Source: Pseudomonas sp. Irchel 3E20 (lineage in GTDB: Bacteria; Pseudomonadota; Gammaproteobacteria; Pseudomonadales; Pseudomonadaceae). From it: DNA of 64,000 nt. The position numbers and the translations under genes were made by a program. This document shows positions 1 to 9,092 of this stretch, piece by piece (the first letter of the stretch is position 1; every line of letters starts with the position of its first letter). The notes under the pieces are model-generated. The model did not search any database. It was not told the origin of the DNA and worked only from the letters and a program-made list of their open reading frames with translations. Where the stretch lies: contig NZ_FYEE01000015.1 of the NCBI RefSeq assembly GCF_900187645.1, forward strand, positions 32,935 through 96,934, read 5' to 3'.

Positions 1-832
1 CATCCCCGCGTTGGTACTGCGCATGGCCACCCAGGGCATCCGCATCCTTAGCGATGACGGCGTGCAGGTGATCGTCGAAGCCGAAGCGGGCGAGGCCTGG
101 CACCCCTTTGTGCTGTGGACACTGGCCCAGGGCCTGTCGGGGCTGGAGAACCTCAGCCTGATCCCCGGCACCGTGGGCGCCGCGCCAATGCAGAACATCG
201 GCGCTTATGGCGTGGAGATCAAGGACGTGTTCGCTGGGTTGACCGCCCTGGACCGCGAAAGCGGCGAGTTGCGCGACTTTGACCTGCACGCCTGCCGCTT
301 CGGCTACCGCGATAGCCTGTTCAAGCAGCAGCCGGGGCGCTGGCTGATCCTGCGGGTGCGCTTTGCCCTGAGCCGCGTCGAGCATTTGCACCTGGGCTAC
401 GGCCCGGTCAGCCAACGCTTGGCGCAGTTGGGCATCGCCCAGCCCAATGCCAGCGACGTGAGCCAGGCGATTTGCAGCATCCGCAGCGAAAAACTGCCGG
501 ACCCGGCCGTGCTCGGCAATGCCGGCAGCTTCTTCAAGAACCCGCTGGTGCCGGCAGCGCTGGTGGCCGAGCTCAAGGTGGATTACCCGGACCTGGTGGC
601 TTATCCGCAGGCGGACGGGCAGATGAAACTGGCCGCCGGGTGGCTGATCGAGCGCGCGGGGTGGAAGGGCTTTCGCGAGGCCGATGCCGGCGTGCACCGC
701 CTCCAGGCCTTGGTGCTGGTCAACTACGGCGGCGCCACCGGGTTGCAGTTGCTGAACCTGGCCCAGCGCATCCAGCAGGACATCGCCCAACGCTTCAAGG
801 TGCAACTGGAGATGGAGCCCAACCGCTACTAG
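1..832 (+). CDS. murB: UDP-N-acetylenolpyruvoylglucosamine reductase MurB, 5' truncated by window edge
   Basis: This cytosolic FAD enzyme reduces UDP-GlcNAc-enolpyruvate to UDP-MurNAc with NADPH, the second committed step of peptidoglycan synthesis. The open frame enters at base 2, and 276 residues are present of the roughly 340 usual for Pseudomonas MurB, so about 60 N-terminal residues lie outside the window. The GNAGSFFKNP motif (about bases 518-548) carries the serine that protonates the substrate, and the C-terminal MEPNRY supplies the conserved glutamate. A rho-independent terminator follows directly, which isolates murB from the molybdo-hydroxylase genes. In other pseudomonads murB lies next to rne, so the next four genes look like an insertion into a conserved locus. 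Confidence 0.95.
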   Translation, partial: IPALVLRMATQGIRILSDDGVQVIVEAEAGEAWHPFVLWTLAQGLSGLENLSLIPGTVGAAPMQNIGAYGVEIKDVFAGLTALDRESGELRDFDLHACRFGYRDSLFKQQPGRWLILRVRFALSRVEHLHLGYGPVSQRLAQLGIAQPNASDVSQAICSIRSEKLPDPAVLGNAGSFFKNPLVPAALVAELKVDYPDLVAYPQADGQMKLAAGWLIERAGWKGFREADAGVHRLQALVLVNYGGATGLQLLNLAQRIQQDIAQRFKVQLEMEPNRY

Positions 833-852
833 CCTCGGCACCTGCGGTATCC

Positions 853-889
853 AAAGCCCTGTGATCGTTTCGATCCCAGGGCTTTTTTG
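853..889 (+). terminator. Rho-independent terminator after murB
   Basis: AAAGCCCTG pairs with CAGGGCTTT around a short loop and is followed by a T run. It ends the murB transcript 21 bases after the stop codon. Confidence 0.85.
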
Positions 890-1069
890 TCAATTGCTGC
901 TTAACTTGGCCTGCTAACGATGCGTCGTTCGTTGTACTTAAAAGGCCCGGTGAAGACCCGTCTTCGCAAGAGAGCCTCCCTTTAGCCTGAGCCCATCTGC
1001 GTTGCCACACCGCTCGGCCCCGAGCGGCAGATGGCTCGACCCAAAGCCAAAAACAAGGCGGGCGTGCCC

Positions 1070-1540
1070 ATGATGACACTCAAACTCAACGGTCAAGACC
1101 ACCCCCTGGACGTCACCGAAGACATGCCCCTGCTCTGGGCCATCCGCGATGTGATCGGTTACAGCGGCACCAAATTCGGTTGCGGCATGGGCCTGTGCGG
1201 TGCTTGCACCGTCCATATCGACGGCGCCCCGGCGCGCAGTTGCATCACCCCCATCGGCTCGGTGGCCGGGCGTAACGTCAGCACCATCGACAACCTGCAC
1301 AACGACCCGGTGGGCCAAGTGGTGCAGCAAGCCTGGCTCGACGTGGCGGTGGCGCAATGCGGCTACTGCCAGGGCGGGCAGATCATGTCCGCCACCGCGT
1401 TGCTCAAAACCACGGCCAACCCCAGCGACGAACAAATCGAACACGCCATGCTTGGCAACCTGTGCCGCTGCGGCACCTACAACCGCATCAAGACCGCCAT
1501 CCACCAGGCCGCGGCCCGGTTGCAGGAGGCCAAGGCATGA
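1070..1540 (+). CDS. Isoquinoline 1-oxidoreductase-type (2Fe-2S) small subunit of a molybdenum hydroxylase
   Basis: This is the electron-transfer subunit (156 aa) of a xanthine-oxidase-family hydroxylase or aldehyde dehydrogenase. A plant-type ferredoxin cluster is visible as CGMGLCGAC (about residues 38-46). A second 2Fe-2S domain has QCGYC near residue 100 and NLCRCG near 131. The frame is open from 1031, but ATG 1070 follows AAGGCGGG and gives the usual N-terminus of the family (MMTLKLNG). The stop overlaps the next ATG as ATGA, which indicates translational coupling to the Mo subunit. The true substrate cannot be read from the sequence; IorA is the best-named relative. Confidence 0.9.
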   Translation: MMTLKLNGQDHPLDVTEDMPLLWAIRDVIGYSGTKFGCGMGLCGACTVHIDGAPARSCITPIGSVAGRNVSTIDNLHNDPVGQVVQQAWLDVAVAQCGYCQGGQIMSATALLKTTANPSDEQIEHAMLGNLCRCGTYNRIKTAIHQAAARLQEAKA

Positions 1541-3843
1541 GCCCGTTACCCAGCGATTTTGCCCTGAGCAACTTGAGCCGCCGCGGCTTCCTCAAAGGCC
1601 TCGGCGCCACCGGCGCATTGGTGCTGGCGGCCAGTTGGGGCTGGCAGCAGGCCTTGGCCGACGAAGCCAAGTTCGGCGCCGAAGGCATGCCCCACGGCGC
1701 GGTAGACGACCCCAAGGTGTACGTGAGCATCGCCGCCGACGGCCAGGTCACGGTGCTGTGCAACCGCTCGGAAATGGGCCAAGGCGTGCGCACCAGCCTG
1801 GCCATGGTGGTGGCCGACGAATTGGAAGCAGACTGGGCGCGGGTCAGCGTGGCCCAGGCGCCGGGGGACGAAGCGCGCTTCGGCAACCAGGACACCGATG
1901 GTTCGCGCAGCATGCGCCATTGGTTCGAGCCGATGCGCCGTTGCGGGGCGGCGGCGCGGGCGATGCTGGAGCAGGCGGCCGCCGCCCAGTGGCAGGTGCC
2001 GGTGGGCGAATGCCGGGCCCGCTTGCACCAGGTCATTCACTCGCCCAGTGGCCGCGAACTGGGCTACGGCGCATTGGCCAGCGCCGCCGCAGCCTTACCC
2101 GTGCCACCGCGTGATGGCCTGCGCCTCAAGGGCCCGGACGAGTACCGCTACATCGGCAAGGAGGCGACGCGGGCCATCGACGGCGCCGATATCGTCAACG
2201 GCCGGGCTATCTACGGCGCCGACGTGCATTTTGAAGGCATGCTCTACGCCACCGTGGCGCGGCCACGGGTGTATGGCGGCAAGGTCAAATCGCTGGACGA
2301 CAGCGCGGCGCTCAAGGTGCCCGGGGTTATCAAAGTCATGGCCATCGAGGGCCGGCCGTTGCCCTCGGAGTTCCAGCCCCTGGGCGGTATCGCCGTGATT
2401 GCCCGTAACACCTGGGCCGCGATCAAGGGCCGCGAAGCGCTGAAAATCGAGTGGGACGACGGCGCCAATGCCGGCTACAACTCCATCGCCTATCGCCAGG
2501 AGCTGGAAGCCGCCGCCCGCCAACCCGGCAAAGTGGTGCGCAACAGCGGTGACATCGAGCAGGCCATGGCCAGCGCTGACAGCAGCCTGGAAGCCGCCTA
2601 CTACTTGCCGCACCTGGCGCAATCGCCGATGGAGCCGATGGTGGCCATCGCCCGCTTCCAGGATGGCCACTGCGAAGCCTGGGCGCCGAGCCAGGCACCG
2701 CAGGTGACCCGCGAGCGCATTGCCGAACGCCTGGGCATCGGTTTTGAGCAGGTGCGGGTTAACGTCACCCTGCTGGGCGGCGGCTTTGGCCGCAAATCCA
2801 AGCCGGATTTCATCCTAGAGGCGGCGATCCTGGCCAAGGCCTTCCCCGGCACAGCGGTGCGGGTGCAGTGGACCCGCGAGGACGACATTCATTTTTCCTA
2901 CTTCCACACGGTGTCGGCCGAGTACCTCAAGGCCAGCTTGAACAAGGACGGCTTGCCGTCGGGCTGGTTGCACCGCACGGTGGCGCCGAGTATCACCGCG
3001 CTGTTCGCCCCAGGCATGGCCCACGAGGCTGCGTTCGAGCTGGGCATGGGCTTTACCAACATGGCCTACGCGATCCCCAACGTGCGGCTGGAAAACCCCG
3101 AGGCGGCGGCCCATACCCGGGTCGGCTGGTACCGCTCGGTGTCCAACATCCCCCATGGCTTTGCCATCCAGAGCTTTGTCGATGAACTGGCCCATAAAGC
3201 CGGCCAGGACCCGCTCAAATACCAGCTCAAGTTGTTGGGCCCGGACCGCCAGATCGACCCGCGCACCCTCAGCGAAGAGTGGAACTACGGCGAATCCCCC
3301 GAGCGCTACCCCATCGACACCGGGCGCCTGCGCCAAGTGCTGGAAGTGGCGGCCAAGGCTGCCGGGTGGGGCCGGCCACTGCCCAGGGGCCGGGGGCTGG
3401 GGCTGGCGGTGCACTACAGCTTCGTCACCTACGTGGCGGCGGTGCTGGAAGTGGAAGTCCAGGACGATGGCACCTTGATCGTGCACAAGGCCGATATCGC
3501 CGTCGATTGCGGCCCGCAGATCAACCCCGAGCGCATCCGCTCGCAGTTCGAGGGCGCCTGCGTGATGGGCCTGGGTAACGCGGTGCTGGGGGAAATCAGC
3601 TTCAAGGATGGCCGCGTGCAGCAGGACAACTTCCATATGTACGAAATCGCGCGCATGTCCCTGGCGCCTCGGGAAATCGCCGTGCACCTGGTCACCCCGC
3701 CCGGCGAGGTGCCGTTGGGCGGTGTCGGCGAACCCGGTGTGCCACCCATCGCGCCGGCGCTGTGCAACGCGATTTTCGCCGCCACCGGCAAGCGCATCCG
3801 TAACTTGCCGGTGCGCTTACAGGCCCAGGGATGGCGCGCCTGA
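1537..3843 (+). CDS. Isoquinoline 1-oxidoreductase-type molybdopterin-binding large subunit (IorB-like), Tat exported
   Basis: This 768-residue subunit should bind Mo-molybdopterin cytosine dinucleotide and catalyse hydroxylation or aldehyde oxidation. A twin-arginine signal (SRRGFLKG, residues 14-21, then a hydrophobic stretch ending near QALA) predicts export of the folded complex, with the small subunit probably carried as a passenger. The GGGFGRK loop near residue 415 and GGVGEPG near 728, which holds the catalytic glutamate of the xanthine oxidase family, are intact. The frame is open far upstream, but ATG 1537 overlaps the stop of the small subunit and precedes the Tat motif. XdhC and MocA genes follow directly, as expected for an MCD enzyme. 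No cytochrome partner lies beside it, so the electron acceptor is unknown. Confidence 0.9.
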   Translation: MSPLPSDFALSNLSRRGFLKGLGATGALVLAASWGWQQALADEAKFGAEGMPHGAVDDPKVYVSIAADGQVTVLCNRSEMGQGVRTSLAMVVADELEADWARVSVAQAPGDEARFGNQDTDGSRSMRHWFEPMRRCGAAARAMLEQAAAAQWQVPVGECRARLHQVIHSPSGRELGYGALASAAAALPVPPRDGLRLKGPDEYRYIGKEATRAIDGADIVNGRAIYGADVHFEGMLYATVARPRVYGGKVKSLDDSAALKVPGVIKVMAIEGRPLPSEFQPLGGIAVIARNTWAAIKGREALKIEWDDGANAGYNSIAYRQELEAAARQPGKVVRNSGDIEQAMASADSSLEAAYYLPHLAQSPMEPMVAIARFQDGHCEAWAPSQAPQVTRERIAERLGIGFEQVRVNVTLLGGGFGRKSKPDFILEAAILAKAFPGTAVRVQWTREDDIHFSYFHTVSAEYLKASLNKDGLPSGWLHRTVAPSITALFAPGMAHEAAFELGMGFTNMAYAIPNVRLENPEAAAHTRVGWYRSVSNIPHGFAIQSFVDELAHKAGQDPLKYQLKLLGPDRQIDPRTLSEEWNYGESPERYPIDTGRLRQVLEVAAKAAGWGRPLPRGRGLGLAVHYSFVTYVAAVLEVEVQDDGTLIVHKADIAVDCGPQINPERIRSQFEGACVMGLGNAVLGEISFKDGRVQQDNFHMYEIARMSLAPREIAVHLVTPPGEVPLGGVGEPGVPPIAPALCNAIFAATGKRIRNLPVRLQAQGWRA

Positions 3844-4829
3844 TGGACAGTGTCGACCTGAACGTGTTGCGCAGCGTGCTGCAATGGCGCCGTGATGGCC
3901 GCGCGGTGGTGCTCTACAGCGTGGTGCAGACCTGGGGCAGCGCGCCCCGCCCGCCAGGGGCGATGCTGGCGTTGCGCGATGATGGCGTGGTGATCGGCTC
4001 GGTGTCCGGCGGCTGCATCGAAGACGACCTGATCGCACGCCTGCATGACGGACGCCTGGCGGCGAGCGGCCCGCCCGTGGAACTGCTGACCTATGGCGTC
4101 AGCCGCGACGAGGCGGCCCGTTTCGGCCTGCCCTGTGGCGGCACCTTGCGCCTGGCCCAGGAACGGCTCGACGACCCGGCCTGGGTCGCGCAACTGCTGG
4201 AGCGCTGCGCGGCCCACGAAATCGTCGCCCGCGAGCTGGACCTGGCCACAGGCCGGGTGACGTTGCTGGCGGCGGGGCGGGCCGACAGCCTGAGTTTCGA
4301 TGGGCGCACCTTGCGCGCGATCTACGGCCCGCGCTGGCGCTTGCTGCTGATCGGCGCCGGGCAGCTCTCGCGCTATGTGGCGCAGATGGCGCGGTTGCTG
4401 GATTTCGAGGTGCTGGTCTGCGACCCGCGCGAAGAGTTCAGCCACGGCTGGGACGAGGCCCATGGGCGGTTCGTCGCGGGCATGCCGGATGACGCGGTGC
4501 TCAACATCCACACCGACGAACGCACTGCCATCGTCGCCCTGACCCACGACCCGCGCCTGGACGACATGGCCTTGCTCACGGCGCTGGAGTCCCGGGCTTT
4601 CTATGTGGGCGCGCTCGGCTCGCGGGCCAACAGCCGCAAACGCCGGGAAAACCTCGCCCAACTGGGCTTGCCCGGCGCCGCAATCGAGCGCTTGCATGGG
4701 CCGATCGGCTTGTACATCGCCAGCCACACGCCAGCGGAGATCGCCCTGTCGCTGCTGGCGCAAATCGTCGCCCACAAAAACGGCGTGGCCCAGGCCGGCA
4801 TGCGGCGGGCGGACGAGGCGGCAGCGTGA
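3843..4829 (+). CDS. XdhC/CoxI family molybdenum-cofactor chaperone
   Basis: XdhC proteins bind the molybdenum cofactor, help sulfurate it and insert it into xanthine-oxidase-family enzymes. The 328-residue product has the CoxI-type N-terminal domain (GSAPRPPGA near residue 30, SGGCIEDD near 50) and a C-terminal Rossmann domain (LLIGAGQLS near 165, ALGSRANSRKR near 255). ATG 3843 overlaps the upstream TGA and gives the usual MDS N-terminus. ATG 3831 is in frame but has AGGG only two bases away. The substrate enzyme is very likely the Mo subunit immediately upstream. Confidence 0.88.
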   Translation: MDSVDLNVLRSVLQWRRDGRAVVLYSVVQTWGSAPRPPGAMLALRDDGVVIGSVSGGCIEDDLIARLHDGRLAASGPPVELLTYGVSRDEAARFGLPCGGTLRLAQERLDDPAWVAQLLERCAAHEIVARELDLATGRVTLLAAGRADSLSFDGRTLRAIYGPRWRLLLIGAGQLSRYVAQMARLLDFEVLVCDPREEFSHGWDEAHGRFVAGMPDDAVLNIHTDERTAIVALTHDPRLDDMALLTALESRAFYVGALGSRANSRKRRENLAQLGLPGAAIERLHGPIGLYIASHTPAEIALSLLAQIVAHKNGVAQAGMRRADEAAA

Positions 4830-5407
4830 CGCCTTTGGTGGTGGTGCTGGCGGCCGGCCAGGGCAGGCGCTTTCGCGAGGTGGCGGGGGCGGGGCAGGAC
4901 AAGTTGCTGGCCCCTTGTGTCGGCCGTGATGGCCATCGTCGGCCGGTGATCGAGCAGGTGCTGCGCAACCTGCCGGTGCAGTTCACGCGCCGGCTGCTGG
5001 TGACCACGGCGGATCGCCCCGGAGTGGCCAGCCTGGCGCGGGCCTATGGCTGCCAGGTGCTGATCGTCGAGCCGGGCGGTATGGGCGATAGCATCGCTGC
5101 GGCGGTCGCTCTCGGGCCTTCTGCGGGTGGTTGGTTGCTGGTGTTGGGGGACATGCCATTTGTGTTGCCCGCGAGCATCGAGCAGGTGGCTGCCGCGTTG
5201 ATGCCGGACAGCATCGCGGTGCCGCTGCATCAGGGCGAGCGCGGGCACCCGGTGGGGTTTGGCGCAGGGTTCGGTGCGACATTGGCGGGGCTGAGTGGGG
5301 ACCGTGGGGCCAAGCGCCTGTTCGCTTCGGCGCGGGTGGCCGAGGTGGCGGTGCCGGATCTGGGCGTGCTGTGGGACGTGGACGAGCCGCAGGCCTTGGT
5401 GTTCTGA
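4826..5407 (+). CDS. MobA-like NTP transferase, probable molybdenum cofactor cytidylyltransferase (MocA type)
   Basis: This 193-residue nucleotidyltransferase has the family signature VLAAGQGRRFRE near the N-terminus, followed by KLLAP. It probably joins CMP from CTP to molybdopterin to form the cytosine dinucleotide used by hydroxylases such as the upstream enzyme. The GTG start overlaps the XdhC stop (GTGA), so all four genes form one coupled operon ending at a strong terminator. Guanylyl versus cytidylyl specificity cannot be proved from the sequence; the xanthine-oxidase-type neighbour favours cytidylyl. Confidence 0.85.
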   Translation: MTPLVVVLAAGQGRRFREVAGAGQDKLLAPCVGRDGHRRPVIEQVLRNLPVQFTRRLLVTTADRPGVASLARAYGCQVLIVEPGGMGDSIAAAVALGPSAGGWLLVLGDMPFVLPASIEQVAAALMPDSIAVPLHQGERGHPVGFGAGFGATLAGLSGDRGAKRLFASARVAEVAVPDLGVLWDVDEPQALVF

Positions 5408-5412
5408 ACCAT

Positions 5413-5448
5413 AAAAAAGCCCCGCCTGATTGCTCAGGCGGGGCTTTT
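5413..5448. terminator. Bidirectional terminator between the MocA-type gene and rne
   Basis: AAAAGCCCCGCCTGA pairs with TCAGGCGGGGCTTTT around a four-base loop, with A and T runs on the two sides. It can stop transcripts from both convergent units. Confidence 0.9.
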
Positions 5449-5463
5449 CAACAGCTGTTGGCG

Positions 5464-8400
5464 TCAGGCGAGGGGTTTAGGCTCGTGTTCTGCTTCCAGG
5501 GCTTGCGGGTTGTGCTCGACCACTTCTTCGACGCTACGCAGGTTTTCGTCGATGGCAGGCTCGGCGGCCACTTCGCTAGCCTGGGCTGGCGCCTCGACCA
5601 CTTCGGCAACCGGCGCCGCTTCCATGGCAGCAGGCGCAGCAGCGCTAGCCAGTTCGGCTTCCTTCTGCAGACGCTCGGCTTCACGCTTGCGGCGACGCAC
5701 TTCACGTGGGTCGTTCGGTGCGCGACCGTTTTCGCTGAGTACCACGGCTGGGGCCACTTCGGCGACCGGCGCGGCGGCTTCGGCAACCACTGGCGCTTCG
5801 ACTGCAGCTTCGACGGCTGGCGCCGGCTCAGCAACAGGCTCGGCAACCACTACTTCGGCCACTGGGGCTGGGGCTTCGACTACAGCAGGCTCCGAGGTCC
5901 AGTTGAACGCGGTCTGTTCTTCACGAACCGGCTCTGGTGCGGCTTCTGCCACTGGCACTTGGGCCAAGGCTTCGATACCGGCCGCAGCCGGCTCTGCGAT
6001 GGCCACGGCTTCAGGTTCGGCCTGAGGCTCGGCGGCTACTTCCACTTCAGCCACGACGGGCGCTGCTACGGGCGTGGTCGCTTCAACGGCGGGCGCTTCG
6101 ACCTGCGGCGCGTCTTCGATGGCAGCGGTGGCGCGTTCGGCTTGCTGGTGTGCCTGGGCTTCGGCCGGGGCGCTGATGACGGTGCTGGCCACGGCGGCAG
6201 TGACGGCCAGGCCGGCAGCCAGGTCGGCGCTGCTTGGTTCTTCGCCGTTCTCGGACTCTTCCGAGCCTTCGATCACGTTGCCGTTGGCATCACGCTGACG
6301 CTCGCGACGGTTGCTGCGACGACGCTGGCCACGGGAGCGGCGGCGTGGGCGATCGCCTTCGGCGCCGTCCTGACCGTCGTCCTGCAGTTGCTCTTCATTA
6401 GGCAGCAGTTCTTCTTCGGCAACGGCGGCTACGGCCTCTTCGGCACGTGGCTGGCGCTCTTCACGTGGTGGGCGCGGTGCGCGCTCTTCCCGTGGTTGGC
6501 GGGCCGGGCGTTCTTCACTCACGGCTGCAACGGCGGCGGCAGCGGCTGGAGCGGCGTCCAGGGGCTCGCGCAGTTCACGTACCGGGCGCTCTTCACGCTC
6601 GCCGCGTGGCTTGCGGTCTTCGCGTGGGGCGCGAGGGGTGCGTTCTTCGCGAGGTGGGCGCGGTGCGCGTTCTTCGCGGGCGACTGCCGGGGTCTCTTCA
6701 CGGGCTTCGCGTGGCGCGCGGTCTTCACGTGGCTCACGGGGTTCGCGCGGTGCGCGTTCTTCGCGAGGGGCACGTTCTTCACGGGGCTTGCGTTCTTCGT
6801 CGCGGCGGCCGTTGCGGTTGCGGCTTTGCTGGCGACCGTTACGACGTTCTTCGTTGCGGGCAGGGCGCTCGCTGGCCGGTTTCTCGACCACGACCGGTGC
6901 GGCAGGCTCTTCCTTGGTAGCGAACAGGCTGACCAGGGACTTGACCAGGCCCTTGAACAGGCTCGGCTCAGGCACGACGGCCGGTGCGACCGGGGCGGCG
7001 ACGGCTTCGCTCGGTACTGGTGCGTTGGCACGGGCCGGCGCGGTTTTCACGGCGGCTTCCTGGCGAACCAGGGTGCGGGTAGCGGCAGCCGGTTGCACTT
7101 CTTCCACTTCGGCAGCGGCAGCGGCGATTTCGTAGCTGGACTGGTTGATGTGGGCTTCCGGGCTGTCATCACGCAGGCGCTGCACTTCAAAGTGCGGCGT
7201 CTCGAGGTGATCGTTCGGCAGGATGACGATGCGGGCACGGGTGCGCAGTTCGATCTTGGTGATCGAGTTGCGTTTTTCGTTGAGCAGGAACGCGGCGACC
7301 GGGATCGGCACTTGCGCGCGGACTTCGGCGGTGCGGTCTTTCAGGGCTTCTTCTTCGATCAGGCGCAGGATCGCCAGGGACAGCGATTCGACGTCACGGA
7401 TGATGCCGGTGCCGTTGCAGCGCGGGCAAACGATGCCGCTGCTTTCGCCCAGGGACGGACGTAGGCGCTGACGGGACATTTCCAGCAGGCCGAAGCGCGA
7501 GATGCGGCCCACTTGGACGCGGGCGCGGTCGGCTTCCAGGCATTCGCGGACTTTTTCTTCCACGGCGCGCTGGTTCTTGGCCGGAGTCATGTCGATGAAG
7601 TCGATCACGATCAGGCCGCCAATGTCGCGCAGACGCAGTTGGCGGGCGATTTCCTCAGCCGCTTCCAGGTTGGTCTGCAGGGCGGTTTCTTCGATGTCGC
7701 TGCCTTTGGTGGCGCGCGCCGAGTTGATATCGATGGACACCAGGGCTTCGGTCGGATCGATGACGATGGAGCCGCCGGACGGCAGTTCGACGACGCGCTG
7801 GAATGCGGTTTCGATCTGGCTTTCGATCTGGAAGCGGTTGAACAGCGGCACGCTGTCTTCGTACAGCTTGATCTTGCTGGCGTACTGCGGCATCACCTGG
7901 CGGATGAAAGTCAGGGCCTCGTCCTGGGCTTCAACGCTGTCGATCAGCACTTCGCCGATGTCCTGGCGCAGGTAATCGCGGATCGCGCGGATGATGACGT
8001 TGCTTTCCTGGTAGATCAGGAACGGCGCGGAGCGATCCAGGGACGCTTCTTTAATGGCGGTCCACAGTTGCAGCAGGTAGTCGAGGTCCCACTGCATTTC
8101 TTCGCTGCTGCGGCCAAGGCCGGCAGTGCGCACGATCAGGCCCATGTCGGCAGGCGCCACGAGACCGTTGAGGGCTTCGCGCAGTTCGTTGCGCTCTTCG
8201 CCTTCGATGCGGCGCGAGATGCCGCCGGCACGCGGGTTGTTCGGCATCAGTACCAGATAACGACCGGCCAGGCTGATGAAGGTGGTCAGGGCTGCGCCCT
8301 TGTTGCCACGTTCTTCTTTCTCGACCTGGACGATGACTTCCTGGCCTTCGCTCAGGACGTCCTTGATGTTGACGCGGCCTTCGGGGGCTTTCTTGAAGTA

Positions 8401-8628
8401 TTCGCGGGAGATTTCTTTGAGGGGCAGGAAGCCGTGGCGCTCAGAGCCAAAATCGACAAAGGCAGCCTCAAGGCTTGGTTCGATGCGAGTAATCCGGCCT
8501 TTATAGATGTTGGCCTTCTTCTGCTCGCGTGCACCGGACTCGATGTCCAGGTCGTAGAGGCGCTGGCCGTCTACCAGTGCAACACGCAACTCTTCGGGTT
8601 GAGTTGCGTTAATCAGCATTCTTTTCAT
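5464..8628 (-). CDS. rne: Ribonuclease E
   Basis: RNase E is the endonuclease that starts most mRNA decay, matures rRNA and tRNA, and scaffolds the degradosome. The 1054-residue product begins MKRMLINATQ. Sixteen extra in-frame residues upstream are ignored because this N-terminus is the universal one. The S1 domain, the catalytic Mg-binding aspartates (VSIDIN and IVIDFIDM) and the Zn-link CPRC motif (near residue 415) are present. The C-terminal half is disordered: an Arg-rich block of PREERA-like repeats (about residues 595-705), a second RRRSRGQRRR basic patch, then a long Ala/Glu/Pro-rich tail ending in a conserved-looking PREVRRRKREAE segment. The start is followed upstream by a long leader, fitting the autoregulation known for rne. 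An RraB inhibitor homologue is encoded at 40146. Confidence 0.97.
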   Translation of the reverse strand: MKRMLINATQPEELRVALVDGQRLYDLDIESGAREQKKANIYKGRITRIEPSLEAAFVDFGSERHGFLPLKEISREYFKKAPEGRVNIKDVLSEGQEVIVQVEKEERGNKGAALTTFISLAGRYLVLMPNNPRAGGISRRIEGEERNELREALNGLVAPADMGLIVRTAGLGRSSEEMQWDLDYLLQLWTAIKEASLDRSAPFLIYQESNVIIRAIRDYLRQDIGEVLIDSVEAQDEALTFIRQVMPQYASKIKLYEDSVPLFNRFQIESQIETAFQRVVELPSGGSIVIDPTEALVSIDINSARATKGSDIEETALQTNLEAAEEIARQLRLRDIGGLIVIDFIDMTPAKNQRAVEEKVRECLEADRARVQVGRISRFGLLEMSRQRLRPSLGESSGIVCPRCNGTGIIRDVESLSLAILRLIEEEALKDRTAEVRAQVPIPVAAFLLNEKRNSITKIELRTRARIVILPNDHLETPHFEVQRLRDDSPEAHINQSSYEIAAAAAEVEEVQPAAATRTLVRQEAAVKTAPARANAPVPSEAVAAPVAPAVVPEPSLFKGLVKSLVSLFATKEEPAAPVVVEKPASERPARNEERRNGRQQSRNRNGRRDEERKPREERAPREERAPREPREPREDRAPREAREETPAVAREERAPRPPREERTPRAPREDRKPRGEREERPVRELREPLDAAPAAAAAVAAVSEERPARQPREERAPRPPREERQPRAEEAVAAVAEEELLPNEEQLQDDGQDGAEGDRPRRRSRGQRRRSNRRERQRDANGNVIEGSEESENGEEPSSADLAAGLAVTAAVASTVISAPAEAQAHQQAERATAAIEDAPQVEAPAVEATTPVAAPVVAEVEVAAEPQAEPEAVAIAEPAAAGIEALAQVPVAEAAPEPVREEQTAFNWTSEPAVVEAPAPVAEVVVAEPVAEPAPAVEAAVEAPVVAEAAAPVAEVAPAVVLSENGRAPNDPREVRRRKREAERLQKEAELASAAAPAAMEAAPVAEVVEAPAQASEVAAEPAIDENLRSVEEVVEHNPQALEAEHEPKPLA

Positions 8629-8990
8629 GTAGTACCGTCGGTTTCCGGGCTGCCGGAAACGGCGTTCGGCACACACGACTTCTCACGGTCGGTGTCAGGT
8701 GCGTCAGGAGTGGTTGGCCACTCCCGTGTCTGGCGAGGTTCGTCCAAAGGGGGCGAAGTCGCGACTTACGCGTCCTGCTTGCTGTGGCTACTTAAGCACT
8801 CAGTCAGGAGGAGGAATCAACCGGCGGATGTGGACGAGATGAAGCGTCTAAATATAAGCCTAGTGCTACACGGTCCGACGGTTGTGCATCTCCACCCTAC
8901 ACGTATCCCTGATAATTCGGGTGCTGCCGCGCGCAGAATCCGCAGCGGGTTGGCATTTACCGTGAGCTCCGAAAGGGGAGGTCACGCATC

Positions 8991-9092
8991 ATGGCTAATT
9001 TAGGCGTTGTTTCCGAAGCCTTCGCCAAGGTTCATTCGCGACTGACTGCACTTTGTGAACTGGCCGTGAATATCGGCGTAAAAGGCGAGTAA
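8991..9092 (+). CDS. Candidate small protein, 33 residues, unknown function
   Basis: The sequence shows ATG at 8991, preceded at nine bases by AGGGGAGG (8974-8981), one of the strongest Shine-Dalgarno sequences in the window, and a clean frame to TAA at 9092. The peptide begins MANLGVVSEAFAKVHSRL and ends NIGVKGE. It is alpha-helix-prone with one cysteine and has no membrane segment. A GATAAT hexamer at 8911-8916 could be a -10, but no good -35 is seen. I do not recognise the peptide. It could be a real small protein, the coding part of a dual-function small RNA, or a chance frame. Confidence 0.45.
   Translation: MANLGVVSEAFAKVHSRLTALCELAVNIGVKGE

Noticed and set aside
6500..6850. Repeat array as CRISPR
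   Set aside because: The repeats are short, unequal in length and lie in frame inside rne; they encode PREERA-like residues and have no spacers.
5131..7464. Long plus-strand frame opposite rne
   Set aside because: It is antisense to RNase E, and its translation is a Gly/Phe/Arg-rich artefact of the high-GC codon pattern of rne.
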